From positions 1,632,837-1,696,836 of the forward strand of contig PTFA01000035.1 in NCBI GenBank assembly GCA_003342895.1: a stretch of DNA of 64,000 bases, read 5' to 3'. Made by a program: the position numbers and the translations under genes. The notes below the pieces were generated by a model. It saw only the letters and a program-made list of their open reading frames with translations. It was not told where the DNA came from and did no database searches. Shown piece by piece: positions 39,301-53,653 of this stretch (within the stretch, counting starts at the first letter, position 1; every line of letters begins with the position of its first letter). Source of the DNA: Casuarius casuarius. Lineage: Eukaryota > Chordata > Aves > Casuariiformes > Casuariidae.

Positions 39301-42300
39301 CAAATGTATTTCAGAATTCAATGGCATAATTCTGACATCATTCCCTGGATAGAACAAAGAGGATAAAATCCTCCACAAATTGGGCAGTCATTTACATGAT
39401 TGCAAGACAAGCTCTAAGGCCCCCTGTAAAGAAAACAAGAGGCAGTCGCCTATCAACATAGATTCCATTAACAATAAAATGCTACACAATGTTGATTAAA
39501 GCAGGACAAGTCCTGCAGAGTTACATCAAGGATAAAGCTTGACTACCTTTTTTAGTCTTCCTGGATGGATTTATAAGTGCCAGGTTGTTCAAAGGGTCTC
39601 TGCCTTCAAATAATCAGCTGCAAATGTCAAACATTAGTTTTCAGAGATTTTCAGCAATCAACCACATGTGACTGTCCTGCCAAGAAAGCTAGAAGAGGAA
39701 GGAATTTTATATTGCATATTCTGACTGTGTGTGTTTGACGAACTTAGGTAGGTATTATTAACGACAGATTAATGAAATAAAGCACATACATGACTTGTTA
39801 TTTGAAATGAACATCTAGTTCACTTGCATCAATGGAGGAATATTTGGCCTTAGGAGCAGGAAAGAGAGCAGAAAGACACAACAGATGTAAGGTGTCTCTC
39901 AGACTCACGAAACAAAACAGTGATTCCTTTGGCCATCCTCAAAAAAAAAAAAAAAAGAGTTAGCACCCAATTTGTGCCCCTCTTTTTCCTTGTTAAAGGC
40001 AGAAGTGCCCAACCTCACTTTGCCTTCTTTTTTAACCTCTGTTAACCTCTGTGCTGTTTCCTTGGGCACTGATGGGAGAAAGCCCTCAGCAGCAGGGACT
40101 CAGACCCTCCAGCATCTTCCTTGCCCAGATGCCCAGCACCCACAGAGCCACACTTGCTCTGCATCAGTGAAAAGCATCAATGAAAAAGTCACAGCAGTGC
40201 TTAAAACTATTCCTTAAGCTGCTTGTTGGGGGGGGGGGGGGGGGCTGCTCCTCTGATCACCTGTTCTCTAGCTCATGTCCCTATTCCCTGATTACTACTA
40301 AATTTTTCTGCACCAAGTCATACACTGATAGAACTAAAACATTTGCATGTCATCAAAAAAAAAGCTGCTTTTTGTTTTTCCGATGCAAGGCATTTTCCCA
40401 ACATGTGTTTGTTGTTTAGAAGCAGGAGATGTTCCAAATGGACACAGCTACTGAGATTAGTAACTCCTATGACTTATGCATGTTTTCAAGTCCACTGAGC
40501 AAATAAAACAATTCTGATAAATGTTACCCAAAATTTATAGCTGTGCTATCATGATAAATAGAAGGGAAAGAGAATTGTGATAGAAACAGATGAGGGCAAG
40601 AAGTAAAGACTCTCTTTATCAGTCCATTCAGTTTATCCACATCCTCATAGTTAAAGATTGTGCAGTAGTTTGAAGATGGTAGAACTGCAGAATACAATAA
40701 AAACATCAGTTTTAGGGTCTCTGGGCATATTTCAGGTATGAGCAATAGACTGGATCTAATATGATACTAATTTTTCTTTTTTTTTTCAAGGATTTTCAAT
40801 CCTGTCTCCAATTCAGAGACATCTTCAATATGGCTTGTCTTAATACAACTTTTACTGTATTTTCACCATAGAGGGCTGTGGACAAAATAGGCAACATAAG
40901 GCACAAAAATAGATCTGTAAAATGGATTACCCTGCTTTGGGAGAAATGCCATGGATGAATACAGTCTGTGGAAGTTTTAAGCTCCTCCCAGAAAACTGAA
41001 CAGTCCACAACAGAAGCTACTCTTGGAGTGCTGACCGGCTCTTCTAGCCATTAATTGTATAACAGACCAAGAAAAACAGATCGTGGTAATTTCCTGTTAT
41101 AACTTAGTCTTGCAGCAACGCTGTAGTTGCCACACAATCTCCAGTTTCATAGGGGCAATAAAATTGGCTGCTACACAAGTAGAAATGGTACAAAAGTCTT
41201 CTGAAATAAATTATCCACAAAGTGAAATATTTAGAAAGATGTGGTAGTATATTGTCCTTAGCTTATAAGTCTTCCCTTTAAACGATTAAAACAAGCCATT
41301 ACCTCTTAAAACAGGATCTGCTTTGCAACAAGTTTTACTTGTTTCTAGGAGACTTTTCTCTCAAGAACTTTAAGTTAAGCTTCCTGTGGAGCTAGTTATG
41401 GGCATACTTGGTCTAGCTTGGGAGAAGTTTAACTCATTTATCTTGAATTGGAAGTAGACATAGAGTTGTTATATAATCCATACCAAAATAGTTACTAAAG
41501 ATCAAGGAAATTTTAACCATTTTTATGGAAGCTAGAATCTTATGTTCATGTTAAAACATCATGTTATATTACATCCTTTGACATAAGACAGCTGTTGTAA
41601 CACAAAGTATGAATGCTTTCATCAGAAATAAAACAGCTGTTTTGTGTATTCCTAAACCAAAATGTAATGAACCATATAATAAATATTTTTCAAACAACAT
41701 GAATATTGGCAGTATTAGATGACCCGAATGCCAACTCTAAACATTAAACTGTTTGATAATGGAAAATCCAAAGTAGAAGACAAGAATGAAAAGTTTTGTG
41801 ATTTTTGGGGGGAGGGGAGAAAGAGGGGGCAAGGGAAAAATGAGAATTCACAACTTACAAAAAAACAAACCCAAGGAATTGATTTGATCGTCCCCAAACT
41901 ACCTGTTAACTTCAGCTGAAAAGTACATTTAAGGCCTGAATTCGCAGAGAGAAGCTCTGGAAGTCTCTCCTTGGCTCAGTAGTTGGAGGAGAGGCCCAGG
42001 AGCGAGCATTCACAGAGACCAAGCTGCCTCGGAAGTGGTCAGTGCCCGAAGCAGAAGACCAGTCAGCCAGTCTATTCTTTGGTCCCCTTTCTAATCAGCG
42101 CTTCTTAGGAAGCAGAACAGCTGTAACCAAAAGAATGGAGAGTGTCTCTTGACAGGTTAGCAGCATGGTTTAGGGACCATTCCCCTAGGAAATATGGTTC
42201 AAGTGAAAATTGGGTTCAAGCCTCTCATGGAGCTAGAGATCTGGTCATCACACCAGCACTTTTGTCCAGGCAGCCTTTCTTTTCAGCCTTATAAAATGAG

Positions 42301-43560
42301 CACTGGAAATGAATGTGACTAATTATACTTTAACAAATGATTATGTGTTGAAGGAAGCAATTGTTTCCATAAATAAATAAATATTTTCCTGTAGAACAAC
42401 ACTGATCTTTCTCTTCTTCCAGTGACCAAGCAAAGTAGTAGTTATTTCCATGGTCCTGCTTAGAAGCAAAATTTCATTTCTCATGCAAGCAAGTTCTTCA
42501 AATGGCTACTACATTTTGTGGTCTATATTCCTCAGGACAATCATTTTGTAACCCGTTCAATAGTTACTCTCATGAATGTAATTAATTCTGACTGCTAGCT
42601 TTTGAGTAGCCTTCTCCTCACCATAATTTCCAATAAGCAACAGATTTTAGCTTTATATCAGGATGAACATCTTAGAAGCATTTCTGGAAAACACCCAGTC
42701 ATTAAGTTCTTTTTGTACAGCAAACCCCCATGTTCCCTGCCCAAAATTCCTATGGGAAAGGGAATGCTGAAAGGGAGTGAGGGCATTTCAGCTGGAAAAA
42801 AGAGGAATAAACAAAAAGGATTGACAGGCAGGCACAAAAGGTGTTCAGCCAAGCTGCCAGAAGTAGCCAGAGCAGCTAAGCAAGGTAGGAAGCAGAGCTA
42901 ACAGCACAAGGAGCGTGGCACAGCTAAAGGAAAGAGATTGTGCCATATTACCAGTTTTATTTAACAAGTCTCACTTGCTACACATAAGTCTTAAACTGTG
43001 AATAGAGATTACCATGAGATGAGGGAAAAGTTGGCCTCGCTCTTGCTTCTCTGGAGGAAAAACATGGATTGCCACTTTAATTGTAGGTTAGCAGTTATTT
43101 TTGTTATCCTATTTCACCCTGTTGGAGATCTCTTTTCTTCTTTTAGTAAAGATAAGGTTAGCCATTTGATTCATATTTGCAAGTGAAAAAGATTAGCTCT
43201 TTAAATACCAGAACATTTCTGGACAAAGGCCCAAGATAATGTCTGCAGCGATCTCCTCAAATCAAAACTCAGCCCTTGCTGCTGGTAATTACAGCCTTGG
43301 TTACACCAAGCCTGCACCAGCCTTACCGCTTCCGTTTTAGAAACATAGCACAGGGAGAGGCTATTCTTCTTGAGAAGGAACATAACAATTTCCTAGAGTG
43401 CCTTAGGTTTTTTTTTTTTAAACACCTCTCATGGTTCCTTTTGTTAATGTGCTTTACTGCCAAAACGAGCACTGCCGTTCACCGGTCTGCACTGGAGTAT
43501 CATAACCACCCCACCACGAGCTATTGAAAAATAATTGGGAGGTCACTTCTAAGCAGTACT
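36373..43560. other. ASIC5-GUCY1B1 spacer, part 2: no gene supported
   Basis: Open frames of 199 codons (38154-38753) and 121 codons (38834-39199) occur here but match nothing I recognise. Two copies of a 22-base string starting TTTGCCTTCTTTTTTAACC lie about 880 bases apart, near 39138 and 40019. The region 41940-42270 is moderately GC-rich and may hold an old SINE remnant, not assignable by eye. Confidence 0.5.
40228..40244. repeat. Poly-G run (17 G)
   Basis: Uninterrupted run of 17 G on the plus strand, long enough to form a G-quadruplex or to be a sequencing-difficult site. The true length is uncertain because such runs are error-prone. Confidence 0.85.
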
Positions 43561-43599
43561 TCCACCACCACTGTTATAGCTAGGGCTTCCCCTGTCAGG

Positions 43600-44430
43600 C
43601 GCTTAGACCATGTGCAAGAGCGTACAGCACGCAAACGGGTGCACGGTCAAAAGCGCCTGCTTGGTCAGCGATTAACTCCTCACCTTAGAAACAGGAGCAC
43701 TGCATGCAGCAGAGAGCTGCCTGCCTCCTCGTAACACCTCCAAGCAGTTTACCAGCCTCACCTGAGGCTTGCAGGTGCCTCTGCAGTGCTGGGGCAAAGC
43801 GGTGTTGCTCACGAGTACCCGGCCGCCTCCCGAAGCCCTCGCTCACCATTGGCTCAGGAGTCCAGACGTCCAGAGACGTTGTCCCCACTCGGGGAAAGAC
43901 AGGAGTGGTGGTGTGCTTCTGGTGAGTGCTGCTGGTGCCACAGAGGTGGGTGCCTCACTTGGGCAGTAGGTATGTTCTTCCTACTGCTCCTGTCTCCTTT
44001 TCCCAGAGAGCTTTTGCTGAGGTTAGGCCACCTGGAGAGAGGGTGAGGGGAGGATCGGTGGTTGAGCTCTCACAGCCGGAGTTACGCTGCCTCTGTTGGT
44101 GTCAAAAACAGCCAAGAATGAACTTTCACACCAAAATACCGCCGCTTGCCTGCGGCACCGAGTTAGCCCTGGAGTCTGCTTGTTTGCTTGATACCCGGTA
44201 AGGTGTTGGCCGCGAGCTCACCATGTCCTGCAAAACAGCTAATGGGGCTGTAGTCCCCTGCCTGCTCAGAGGTGATGGCCTCAGATGGCCGCCACCGGCC
44301 GGCAGGGCCCGATGGACGAGCGCCCTCCCATCGGCACGGGAGCACGGCGAGAGGGGCTTGTGTCTGCCGCACTTGCCACTCGGCCAGCCCCAGGCGCGGC
44401 TCCCCTTATCCAGGGAAAGCGTGATCTGCT
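43600..44430. promoter_or_regulatory. Orphan CpG-dense patch
   Basis: I count roughly 44 CpG in about 830 bases, with about 14 in 44281-44400 alone, against a very sparse background in the window. It is far from the 5' end of any recognised gene. Overlapping open frames here reflect base composition and match no known protein. It could be the promoter of an unannotated transcript, an enhancer or a GC-rich remnant. Confidence 0.5.
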
Positions 44431-47400
44431 AATCACGCACGAAAGGAAGATAAACATTAAAACAATAATAAAACTATCCAGCCCACAGTACCTTCTCCTA
44501 CAGACTTGAAGTAAAAATAAAAACTAAAAGAAAGCATTTCTCCTTCGGAGAGCTGCCTTTCCAGCCCTGGAGGAGCAGCTGCTGTGTCAGGACCACCTGC
44601 TGGAGCCCGCTGAGGCCCTGTGTGCTGGGGTCAGGGCGAGGTGAGACCCTGCTGCTGCCTTGTAGCACATGATACTTTTGCTCAAACCAGCTTGAGTTGC
44701 TGCCTGAGAAAAATGATTCTTCCTAACAAACAACGCCAGAGACACTCCTCCACCCCATCCAGGCCCCGTTTTTGTCCAGCCCAGGGCCGTCGGTCCCAAT
44801 GTAGTTAGAAGTCAGTTAGTCTTTTTTTTTTTTTGTCATACCTGATGAAAGGGATCTCATAACTTGCCCATATTTTTCTATCTCTTATTAGACCAACTTC
44901 CCCCCCAGACACACTCTATTATCATTAAAGTTTACCTCTGTAGCATTAGATCATCGGTACTATTAAATCAATATTACTATTACAATTCATGGTATAAACT
45001 AAAGTGCTCCAATCATTCCTTTTACTGTTGTTAATTCTCTACTGCCATCATAAATGCGTTCATGCGTTAAAAAACTGGATTAGTTGAACAAACTTCTTAC
45101 CAAAATGTTTCCGACGATGTTGTGGCGCTTCAGTAGATGGCGTCCACTGCCAGGCTCAGCAGAGCTGCACGCCAGCCCTGTGCAGCCGCAGCTCCTGGCT
45201 TTGGGCACAAAAGCCTCACGCCTTTCCTAAGGCTAACACGAGCTCCTGTTTAACAACCCACCTCATTTCCCCTTTGAAGTTTCGGCTGAGAAAAGGTGTA
45301 GGATTTCCTCTTCTAAAGTGTTTCTCCATTGTGTTTTGTTACCACTTTGCAAAGCAAGTTGAGATTCTTTCCAAATGAAGAGTATTTTCTTTCCAATGGA
45401 GTATTTTACCTAGCTAGTATTACAGTAGGACATGCAGAGGGTCCTCTGTTTCTTTTTTTCCCCAGGGCACCATCTAGTTACATCCAGAGAATGTATATTA
45501 TAATAAATACAGAAAGTGGAGAAATAAGTACTTGCTCTCATGCTTGAAGACACAAACAGAGCAAGTCTGAGCTCACGCAGATGCTCTAACCACGTATCTC
45601 TGCTGACTTCCCTGGCCTTTCCTCAGGGCAGCTGGGTTATGTGAGATCAAAGTGAGGTGTGAGCCTGAGAGACACAGGCAGGATCATACACAAAGCAACA
45701 GCTATGGTTTTGGCCTGTCAGCCTCTCAGAGCCTTCAAAACCTAACGCAGCAGTTTAGTATGATATGCTTTTTGTTTTCTTCAAGATTGTCATGATATTT
45801 TACCCAGATTGCCTAGTATTATTGTAGCACCAGGGGGAGAAAATATTGGCAGCCTGCAGCGTTTAATTAGAAAACATTACATCTTCTGTACATTACACAG
45901 AACAGGCTCTTCCATTAGAGAAGAAGGAACATAAAAAGTGGGGACTGGCAGCTGTGCCAGTGAGGAGCTACCCCATCCGATTTTTTGGTTGACTACTGCA
46001 TGATCGCCCATGTGGCAGCAGCTCTTTATTGTGCAGGTTTTTTTCAAACAATTTACTGGAGACTTTTTAGCATGCTGAGGCCAGAAATGAAGAAAGTGTA
46101 ATCCGAAAAGAAATCAGTGGCTTTTTGAAATGCTGGACTCACTTCGGTTCTGTCTTTTCGAAAGGCAGCTGCACAAAGTCGGAGAATAATGCTTCTTGCT
46201 GATGCAGTGCTGTAGCATCAGGAAAAAAAATAGTCCAAAGATAAGGAAGTATCATAGTTAAGATAGGACATGCCTGGCAATGCAAGAGACAACAGACATG
46301 CTGTAGTGCTGTCTTTTCCAACTGAAAATACAAGTCAACATTTGTCCAGAGATACCAGAGTGGGAAAATGAACCATACTGAACAACTAGAGCAAGCAAAA
46401 AAATTATCCTAGAACAGGTATTTCATAAATAAATGCTTTTTCTTGGTGTCTCTATGATAAAACAGCAATTAAGTATAGCTTGAGAAAATACTGACATCTC
46501 CAATTTAACAATGTATGAACACCAAACCTTAAATTGACACAGTGTGAGCTGTAGATGAGACTACAGTGTTCACTTGTTATCCAAGACGCTTGTGATCATT
46601 CTAGTTGGAGTTGAGGTGATCCCCTTCTTCCCTAGCTCCTAAGACTATGAATACCTATTATGGAAACAGAGAAGTGGAACTGCAAGGGCAGAGACTAAAA
46701 GCTACCGTTACCCAGACCCTACTGCAGTGCCTTCTTCAAGTTTACTGCAGTGTCCTTATATTTGCTTTACAGTTGTCTGGCCTCATGATCATCATCTTCT
46801 CCCCCAGACACAGGCCCAAGCAGAGCACAAACAAGCGAGGTGGCCTCCACAAAAGTTAAGGTGAGCTATGTCTAACCTGAGGGATAGGATATTGTGGGAA
46901 AGGAAGGTTTTGTGGAAATACATGTATCTCACTTTCTGGGCAAGTGATTTATCCTCTAGGTCATTACATAAATGTGCCCACAAATACACCTATATATGTG
47001 ACGGAAGGCAGGGCTTTGGTTTCTTGGACGAGCTGTTAAGTCTAAGACTCACTCAACCTCTTGGCATAGATTTTTGAAAATCAGATTGTTTCTGAACACT
47101 TTGCATATGAAAACTGCTGTTTATTAAGCTGACTTGCACAAAATGCCTGAAAATAACAGGATGTAGCCTGCTTTTTTTCCTTCCAGGAACATTATGTACG
47201 GGCTTGTGAGAAATGGATGTGGGTTTCTTCACACTTAGTACATTGCATATTTTAGTAAGATTTATGAAGCTGATTTGATTTTATTCAAATACCTCATTGC
47301 AACACCATGCTCCTATTGACATAAAAGCTGAAGCCAGTAATACTGAACTCAAAAAGAGTTTTACTTCCAGGCTGAAAAATATGGTCATGTAGTAGTTTTT

Positions 47401-50400
47401 TTAATGAAGGCCCAAGGACTATTGACTTAATTGGTCTCCAGTTTGGGATTATGTTTAACTACAGCTAGGAAGTATGAATTCTTTCAGTTTTTTTCAGCTA
47501 AGTTCTGTCATTTTAAAAAGAGCTCAGTGTTTGAGCACTAGACAGGATACCACATTTATCAAAGTGCAAAATCAATTTTGGAAGGCTAGAATAACCATGC
47601 AATATAAAAAATGAACAGGCTTCATGCCAGAGGTGTCCAGCTCATGAACAGATCAAAATAAATGTATGCTAGCATTGGCTGACTGCTGTGAGTTCATATA
47701 CCCTCATCACACAAATTACTTCCCTAGAGAGACTACAATTATACTGTAGCCTAAAATTTGTACTAGTTGCATTATAGATATTGAAAACCCCATAATCATC
47801 TCTGCCAAAGGCAATAACAAAGGCAATGTCAATATGACTGCTGGATACAGTAGTCACTGCAGGAGGTGTAGTCTGTGTGTGGAACAAAACCTTTGTAACA
47901 GATAATAAACATCTTCATCCCAGAATAATAATCACAAAATTGTTCTTACATTCCCTGATCTTCTTTATCTCCAAAACAGTCACATTGGCAGAAAGATCCA
48001 TCAGCTATTATGAACAAAATGAACATTAGCCTTTTCCTGCTAGTAAAAAAAAATGAATTCGTGGAGACAGCACATATTGTTGCAGTTTTTCCGTAACTGT
48101 CACCCAAAGCCAGCCAGAGGTCTGAAGAACAATGAAGGAAAAAAATAGCATCTTGTATGCGCAGTTACAGATTGGGGAATGGAGCCTTTTTTTTTTAACT
48201 TAGATTAGCATTGCTCTATTTAAATGATGACAGAGCAAGAAAACAAAAGAGATGGGAAAGTGTTTGTGAATGAAACCTCCTAAGAATCTGGCTTCTTATT
48301 TGCTATTACTCCCATTGTCAGGTAGGTGCATCAAAGAATTTCAGTCTCTCCCCAAGGAAAGAGAAGATCTTGTTAGCAGGCAATGAAGATGAATATACAT
48401 AAAAAAAATAAACTAACATGGACCCTCTGTGTCTCTGGCACTCCAGTGAAACAGGACTACAAGGCCAGTAGCATCCTTTTGCTTGCAAAGAATAAGCCAG
48501 GACAGTGACACAATTCATTCACTATAGCCCATAAACTCCCATTTGTACCAGTAAGCTGACTGCCTGATCACTGGAGAACATGAGCGACCAATTCTCTTCA
48601 GGTTCTTTGTATTACTAGTATATAACCATTCAGTAGTTTTTTTTTTTTCCTTTCTTTAATGGGATGGCTCTGGAAACATTGAGTAACAATTTTACAACCT
48701 GTCTCAATATATGGATAGCATTGACATGTCTACACTGTGAATAAAAAACACATTAGCACATGGATTCCTCAGGCCATACTCTGACTCCATGGGGATGGGT
48801 GTATTGACAAGGCTATCAAGGTTTCAGAGTGCAAGAGGGTATGTATATTGCAATGCACAACTTGGCTGCAGCACAGTCAGTGTTTATTAGTTTTGGATTT
48901 TACAAGAGTTTCTTTCAAAGAAAAGGCTCTGGGGCTTAGAGCTCCACCCAGCCCTTATTCATATCAGATGCTAGCATATCCCTTCCTATTTCCTTCTTAT
49001 GCATATGATTGTCTTTTGAATGTCAATTTATAACTAGGCAGATATGTTTTTGTATTACAACTTACATAAAACACCACATACAAGTCACTGAAAAAGTCTC
49101 ACATAATCTAATTGGTTTTCACACTTTTGTATTCCTGGCTTATTGTTCAGATTAGAAGATTTCCTCCTTATGTGTATAAATATATATTTATATATAATAT
49201 ATACATGCAAATAAATTAGAACTAAATTGACTTTTCTGGGTGCTAATAAACCATTGCTGCCAATGATGCCTTTGTGAGGCAAGAATAAAAACAGGCAGTT
49301 CCTCTAAAAGCAAAAAAATAGCAGCCAAATAGCAGCAGATGAGGAAGGGTGAAATAAAAATCTTCTGGACAATAGTCTTTATTTCTGTACTCAAGTCTAA
49401 GCACCTACTGCAGTCCACTGCTTCTACAAACCTACAGTCAAGATAAAAAAAAAATCCCAGATCCTGAAAATTTAAGTGTGCATTCAACTGAACTTAGTGG
49501 ATATTCCCAACAGAAATCATGGCAATAAAGATGAAGGCTACTACTTTCATGAATAATGCATCCCACTTTTACATAAGCAAATTTGGGGGTGGGGAGACAC
49601 TTTATACCTCTGAGATTGTCACAGCTAGGTTGGTGCTGGAGATGTGAGGGAAAAGAATTGAACGATGAGTTGTCAATAGCTTGTGATATCAATTGGTCAG
49701 AGATCAGAGCTAGACTCCTGACATTTAGTCTTCTGCTCTAGCTGCTGACTTGTCAGCACTTTCCAGCTACACCCCAATTACAACATATCCAGATGTCTGT
49801 GTTTGCAAACCCACACTCTCCTAAAAGAAGATGGAGTTTTTCTCCTATGTGGCTTGTTTGGTCTGTTCCCCTGTGTAACTTTTCAGAAAGATATAGAAAG
49901 TTGTTTAAAAAGAAAGAAAGAAAGAAAAAAAAAAAGCAGGATCCTACCCTCTCCTGTTTATTGAAGTTTCAAGCTGGTATCCTTTTTTTCCTTATTTATA
50001 ATGCCTTTTGATTTCCCCAACCACAGTAGTGCAGTGTTTTTACTTCTTTTTGTAAATAAAAAAATACAAGAGTAACTATTGTGATAATACTGTGAACATA
50101 CCCAAATGACTGTCTCATCCACTGCTTATTATTCTGTCTGCTTTTCCCCCCAGTTATTAAACATGAAGTTACGTTCCCAGAGTTTGTTCCCACTGAGGAT
50201 TCACTGTACAGTTTGTACCTTATTGCACATAAACATAAATAAAAATGAGCTGCAGAAAGCTCATGACCTGTAACATCCCAACAGAGCCTATGAGAAGTGG
50301 ATTGATGATTAAAAAGTGAATATAGTAGTAATACTTCCTTTTCAGTATGCTAAATTGGTAATATTTTTGCTAAAAGGTACTGTACAAAAATGTACTTGCC

Positions 50401-52349
50401 TTACCATATAAATAAAAAAAATCAGGTTTTGATGGGATCCCACATGGGATGGGTCAATGAAAAGATCAACTTCATCTGCAAAAACAGGCCATGTTATCAG
50501 ATAGTCTTATCAGTTGTGAAAGTCTTTGTAATGTAACTTCTAAGCATTGACAGTATGTGCTCAATAAGCCTGCTTCAAAATTTACTAAAGCCAATGAGAG
50601 TCCTATTGCTGTTTTTCAAAGCCTGTAATAGAAACAAAATTTGTATGTTAGCCAGGAAGCACCAGTATTTGTTTCACAGAAACTTTGTGTTGGATGAATG
50701 CAGTACTTAAGCTAACTTTTCCCAAACAACATATTGATTGTAGGAAGTCTGTTTCTGTAAGGATAATTTGAGATATCTCTAACAGATCTAATTTTCAGAG
50801 GTTCTGAGATTCAGTTACTCCCATTATAATCTCTATCTACTGAATTATCTTTTTGATATCAAAATTCTCCCAGGGACAGTAAAGAAAGGGCTTTGGAAAC
50901 ATTAAGTGAATGCTGGCACCCCTAGTCCTGCAACATGCCACCTGCTCTGTGACAATGTTCCAGAAGAGGAAAGCTGTTCGTTGATAATAAAATATAAAAA
51001 CAGCCTAGTCAGATGTGCATTATGGAAGCCAATTGCAGTGCCAACTGCAAGACAGCAGTAGAGTAATAGATTCTCCTTCACGGCCAGCCTTAGCAAATAC
51101 CACCACACAAACCCAAATTCATTTACATATCTGAATGCAAAGGGAAGCATTTGATCCAGAAGATTTAAACAGCTAAATATTCTATGATTTGCAATTTCAT
51201 TCCTGCTTTCCCTTTTCTTCCCTTGTTTTAAACCTACCCCCCCCCCTCCAACCCACCAAGATAAAAGAGATCTATTTGTAAATGCCTTTGAAACAGATTT
51301 TGGTAATTGCTTTGCCTCATGTTTTAACTAGAGAACCTCTATTGAAAAAGTAAATTACTATAGTTAAATAAAGAGGCAATAGAGCACATTCAAAAGAATC
51401 AATTACCTGCAAAAGTTTTTAGCTGTTCTCTAAGGGTAGTATTTAATCAAAGAACAGTTCTAGTAGCTGAGGAAAGCAGTTAAAAGACAACCAGTTTTAG
51501 TACGCGAAGTGATTATGTACTTAAATTGTAGAAGTTTCCTTAGGTATATAAAAAAAGCACTTATATGAATACAATATATGGAATATATGAATATATGAAT
51601 ACAATTATTCTAGTGTTTCAAGAAATTGGTTATGTTACAGAGTAGCTTAACAGGAGCTTTAGATCTTTGAAATGGTTAAGAGGGTAAAATACAAACTTTG
51701 AGCACTATTTGAGTTCTTTCTGGAATGCCACCTTCCATCAGCTTGAAGTGTAATACAGGAACTTCAGTTACTTCATGTCCTTTTAGATCAATTATGTCAA
51801 TGCACAAGTGCAGCTAGCTGCCACAAATCCCACACTTTGATGGACAACCATTAAGATTGTAAGTTTGATCAACTTTAAGTGCAAACTGCTGTTGTGTATC
51901 TGTTAGAGTCAGGGCGATCTCTCACAGAGTGCTGACGTGTTGCTGTTGCACAGTGAGCAGGCAGAAAGGAATGTATGTGCCTTTCTCTCTTCATTTTCCA
52001 TTCCCAAAGTTTTGGTGGGTGATGTACAACCTGTTCAAAGTGGATGGCTAATAATTATGTTTGTCAAATATGATTCAAATATTTCAAAGGTAATACCATA
52101 TGTGCATTTTCTACTATTTTTGGGGTGTTAACCTACATTTCGAGCACTACTTCAACCTGAGGAGGTGATCCGCTAACCTGAACACAGGAGGCTCTTGGAC
52201 ATACACACGCATTGGAACAATGACTCAGGAAATTACTTAAGTTGGGACTAGGAATTGCAGAATTTTACAATGAAGGAGAACATACCTATTTTGTATAAAA
52301 TGCAACACTTAAATGTAACTTTTATTGAGAAGAAAATCCCCAAATTTCT
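44431..52349. other. ASIC5-GUCY1B1 spacer, part 3: no gene recognised
   Basis: The stretch contains T/A tracts, an (AAAG)n tract at 49909-49935, a C run at 51237-51246 and AT microsatellite-like DNA at 49160-49205 and 51565-51605. Open frames are short and without motifs. Confidence 0.55.
49909..49935. repeat. (AAAG)n microsatellite with A tail
   Basis: Four AAAG-type units followed by an A run, in the ASIC5-GUCY1B1 spacer. Confidence 0.8.
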
Positions 52350-53653
52350 GAAAGTCAGTGGAAAAAATAATTTATTGCAACTTCTTTTGCACATTAACAT
52401 GAAACATTTATACATATATATTTTGTGCTGATAAGATATACTAGATATAGACAATGTTTTTACACAAAAGTAATTGCACTGTCCTATTTTATAATGCAAA
52501 TATTCAGAAAATATCAGTCAGATAAGAATGGATATTATTTGCACAAAAATGCACTGTACATTGAAGCCATGGAAGGTCTATGTGTCTGAAACCTTGACCG
52601 CTTTCACCAACCGTATCAGCTCGTCAAATAAAAGATACTAGGTCTCCTTGCAAGCCCTACATCCCTTAATTATGATGTGATGTCTAGAATATTACCAGAC
52701 CCTTCCAAGGAATGAAGTAAGATCATTTCTGAAAATTAGAGAGACCAAAACAAAAGGTAACCATGACAACCATGTCCCAGCAGTATGTCTTTCAACTCTG
52801 GGGGCTCTATCAGAAAAGAATCAAAGCATTACAGGTGGTCTAAAATTGTCCAGCAATCCATTATTAACAAGGCTACTTAACTTAGTTAATATAAATCAAT
52901 GAGATATACATTGCAAGTGAACAGCGTTTCAGTAAAAATACATTGGCACATGCTTCAAATGGCAACATCAGACAAAAAACTGCCTCCTTTTAATATAGAA
53001 AATGTATACATAGTGTCTACAAAGGGAAAATGCAGGTTGACCTCAAAAGAGGCACCTTGTTCTGACCAGGAATTAACACAGTGCATCAAGTGCTATTCAC
53101 AGGATGAATGGAAAGCATGATGACAGCAGACCTAAATCCGATAGACAACATTTATACAATAGTTTTCATAATGATGCTTTATGTATAATTAATAAAAATA
53201 TTAGTTTTTAGGTTCATCATTCTGCCCAACAATTGAAATACCTATCTTTCCAGAAATGTCCCTGATTCACACAACCATTATACCTCAGAAATGAAGATGA
53301 AGAGCACATGTGAAGCACCAGATTGAAGTGGTTTGGCAAGCATATTACAAAATGGTATTTGGTATTATCTAGTGGTGAGTAGGGCCACATGACTGACACA
53401 CACGCAGACATGTATAAAAAAAAACCAAATACATGCTCACTGCAGAGATATAACAACACAAAACACTAAGGCAAAAAAAAAAAAAAAGACAAAACCAGCA
53501 AGAGACCCTGGAGGAAAATGGTGAATATGATTTCAGGATTGGGGCAAAAGACAATGATATTGCACGTGGCAATGGTAGATATGCAGTGAAGTAACAAGTA
53601 ATATCCATAACAACCTTAGTGCCTGACCCGCTATTTGGAGACAGTAATGCACC
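52350..53653 (-). other. GUCY1B1: Probable GUCY1B1 3' UTR
   Basis: On the minus strand, the first canonical AATAAA downstream of the proposed stop is the complement of 52371-52376, and another lies at 52321-52326. This gives a 3' UTR of about 1.3 kb. Open frames inside it (for example 53217-53459) lack known motifs. Its extent rests on the hexamers and on the terminal-exon model. Confidence 0.45.

Noticed and set aside
43685..44509. Cluster of overlapping open frames on both strands in the CpG-dense patch
   Set aside because: High GC lowers stop-codon frequency; no frame shows a known domain, and the frames contradict one another.
53217..53608. Minus-strand open frames within the GUCY1B1 3' UTR
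   Set aside because: They lie downstream of the proposed stop, lack motifs, and look like chance frames.
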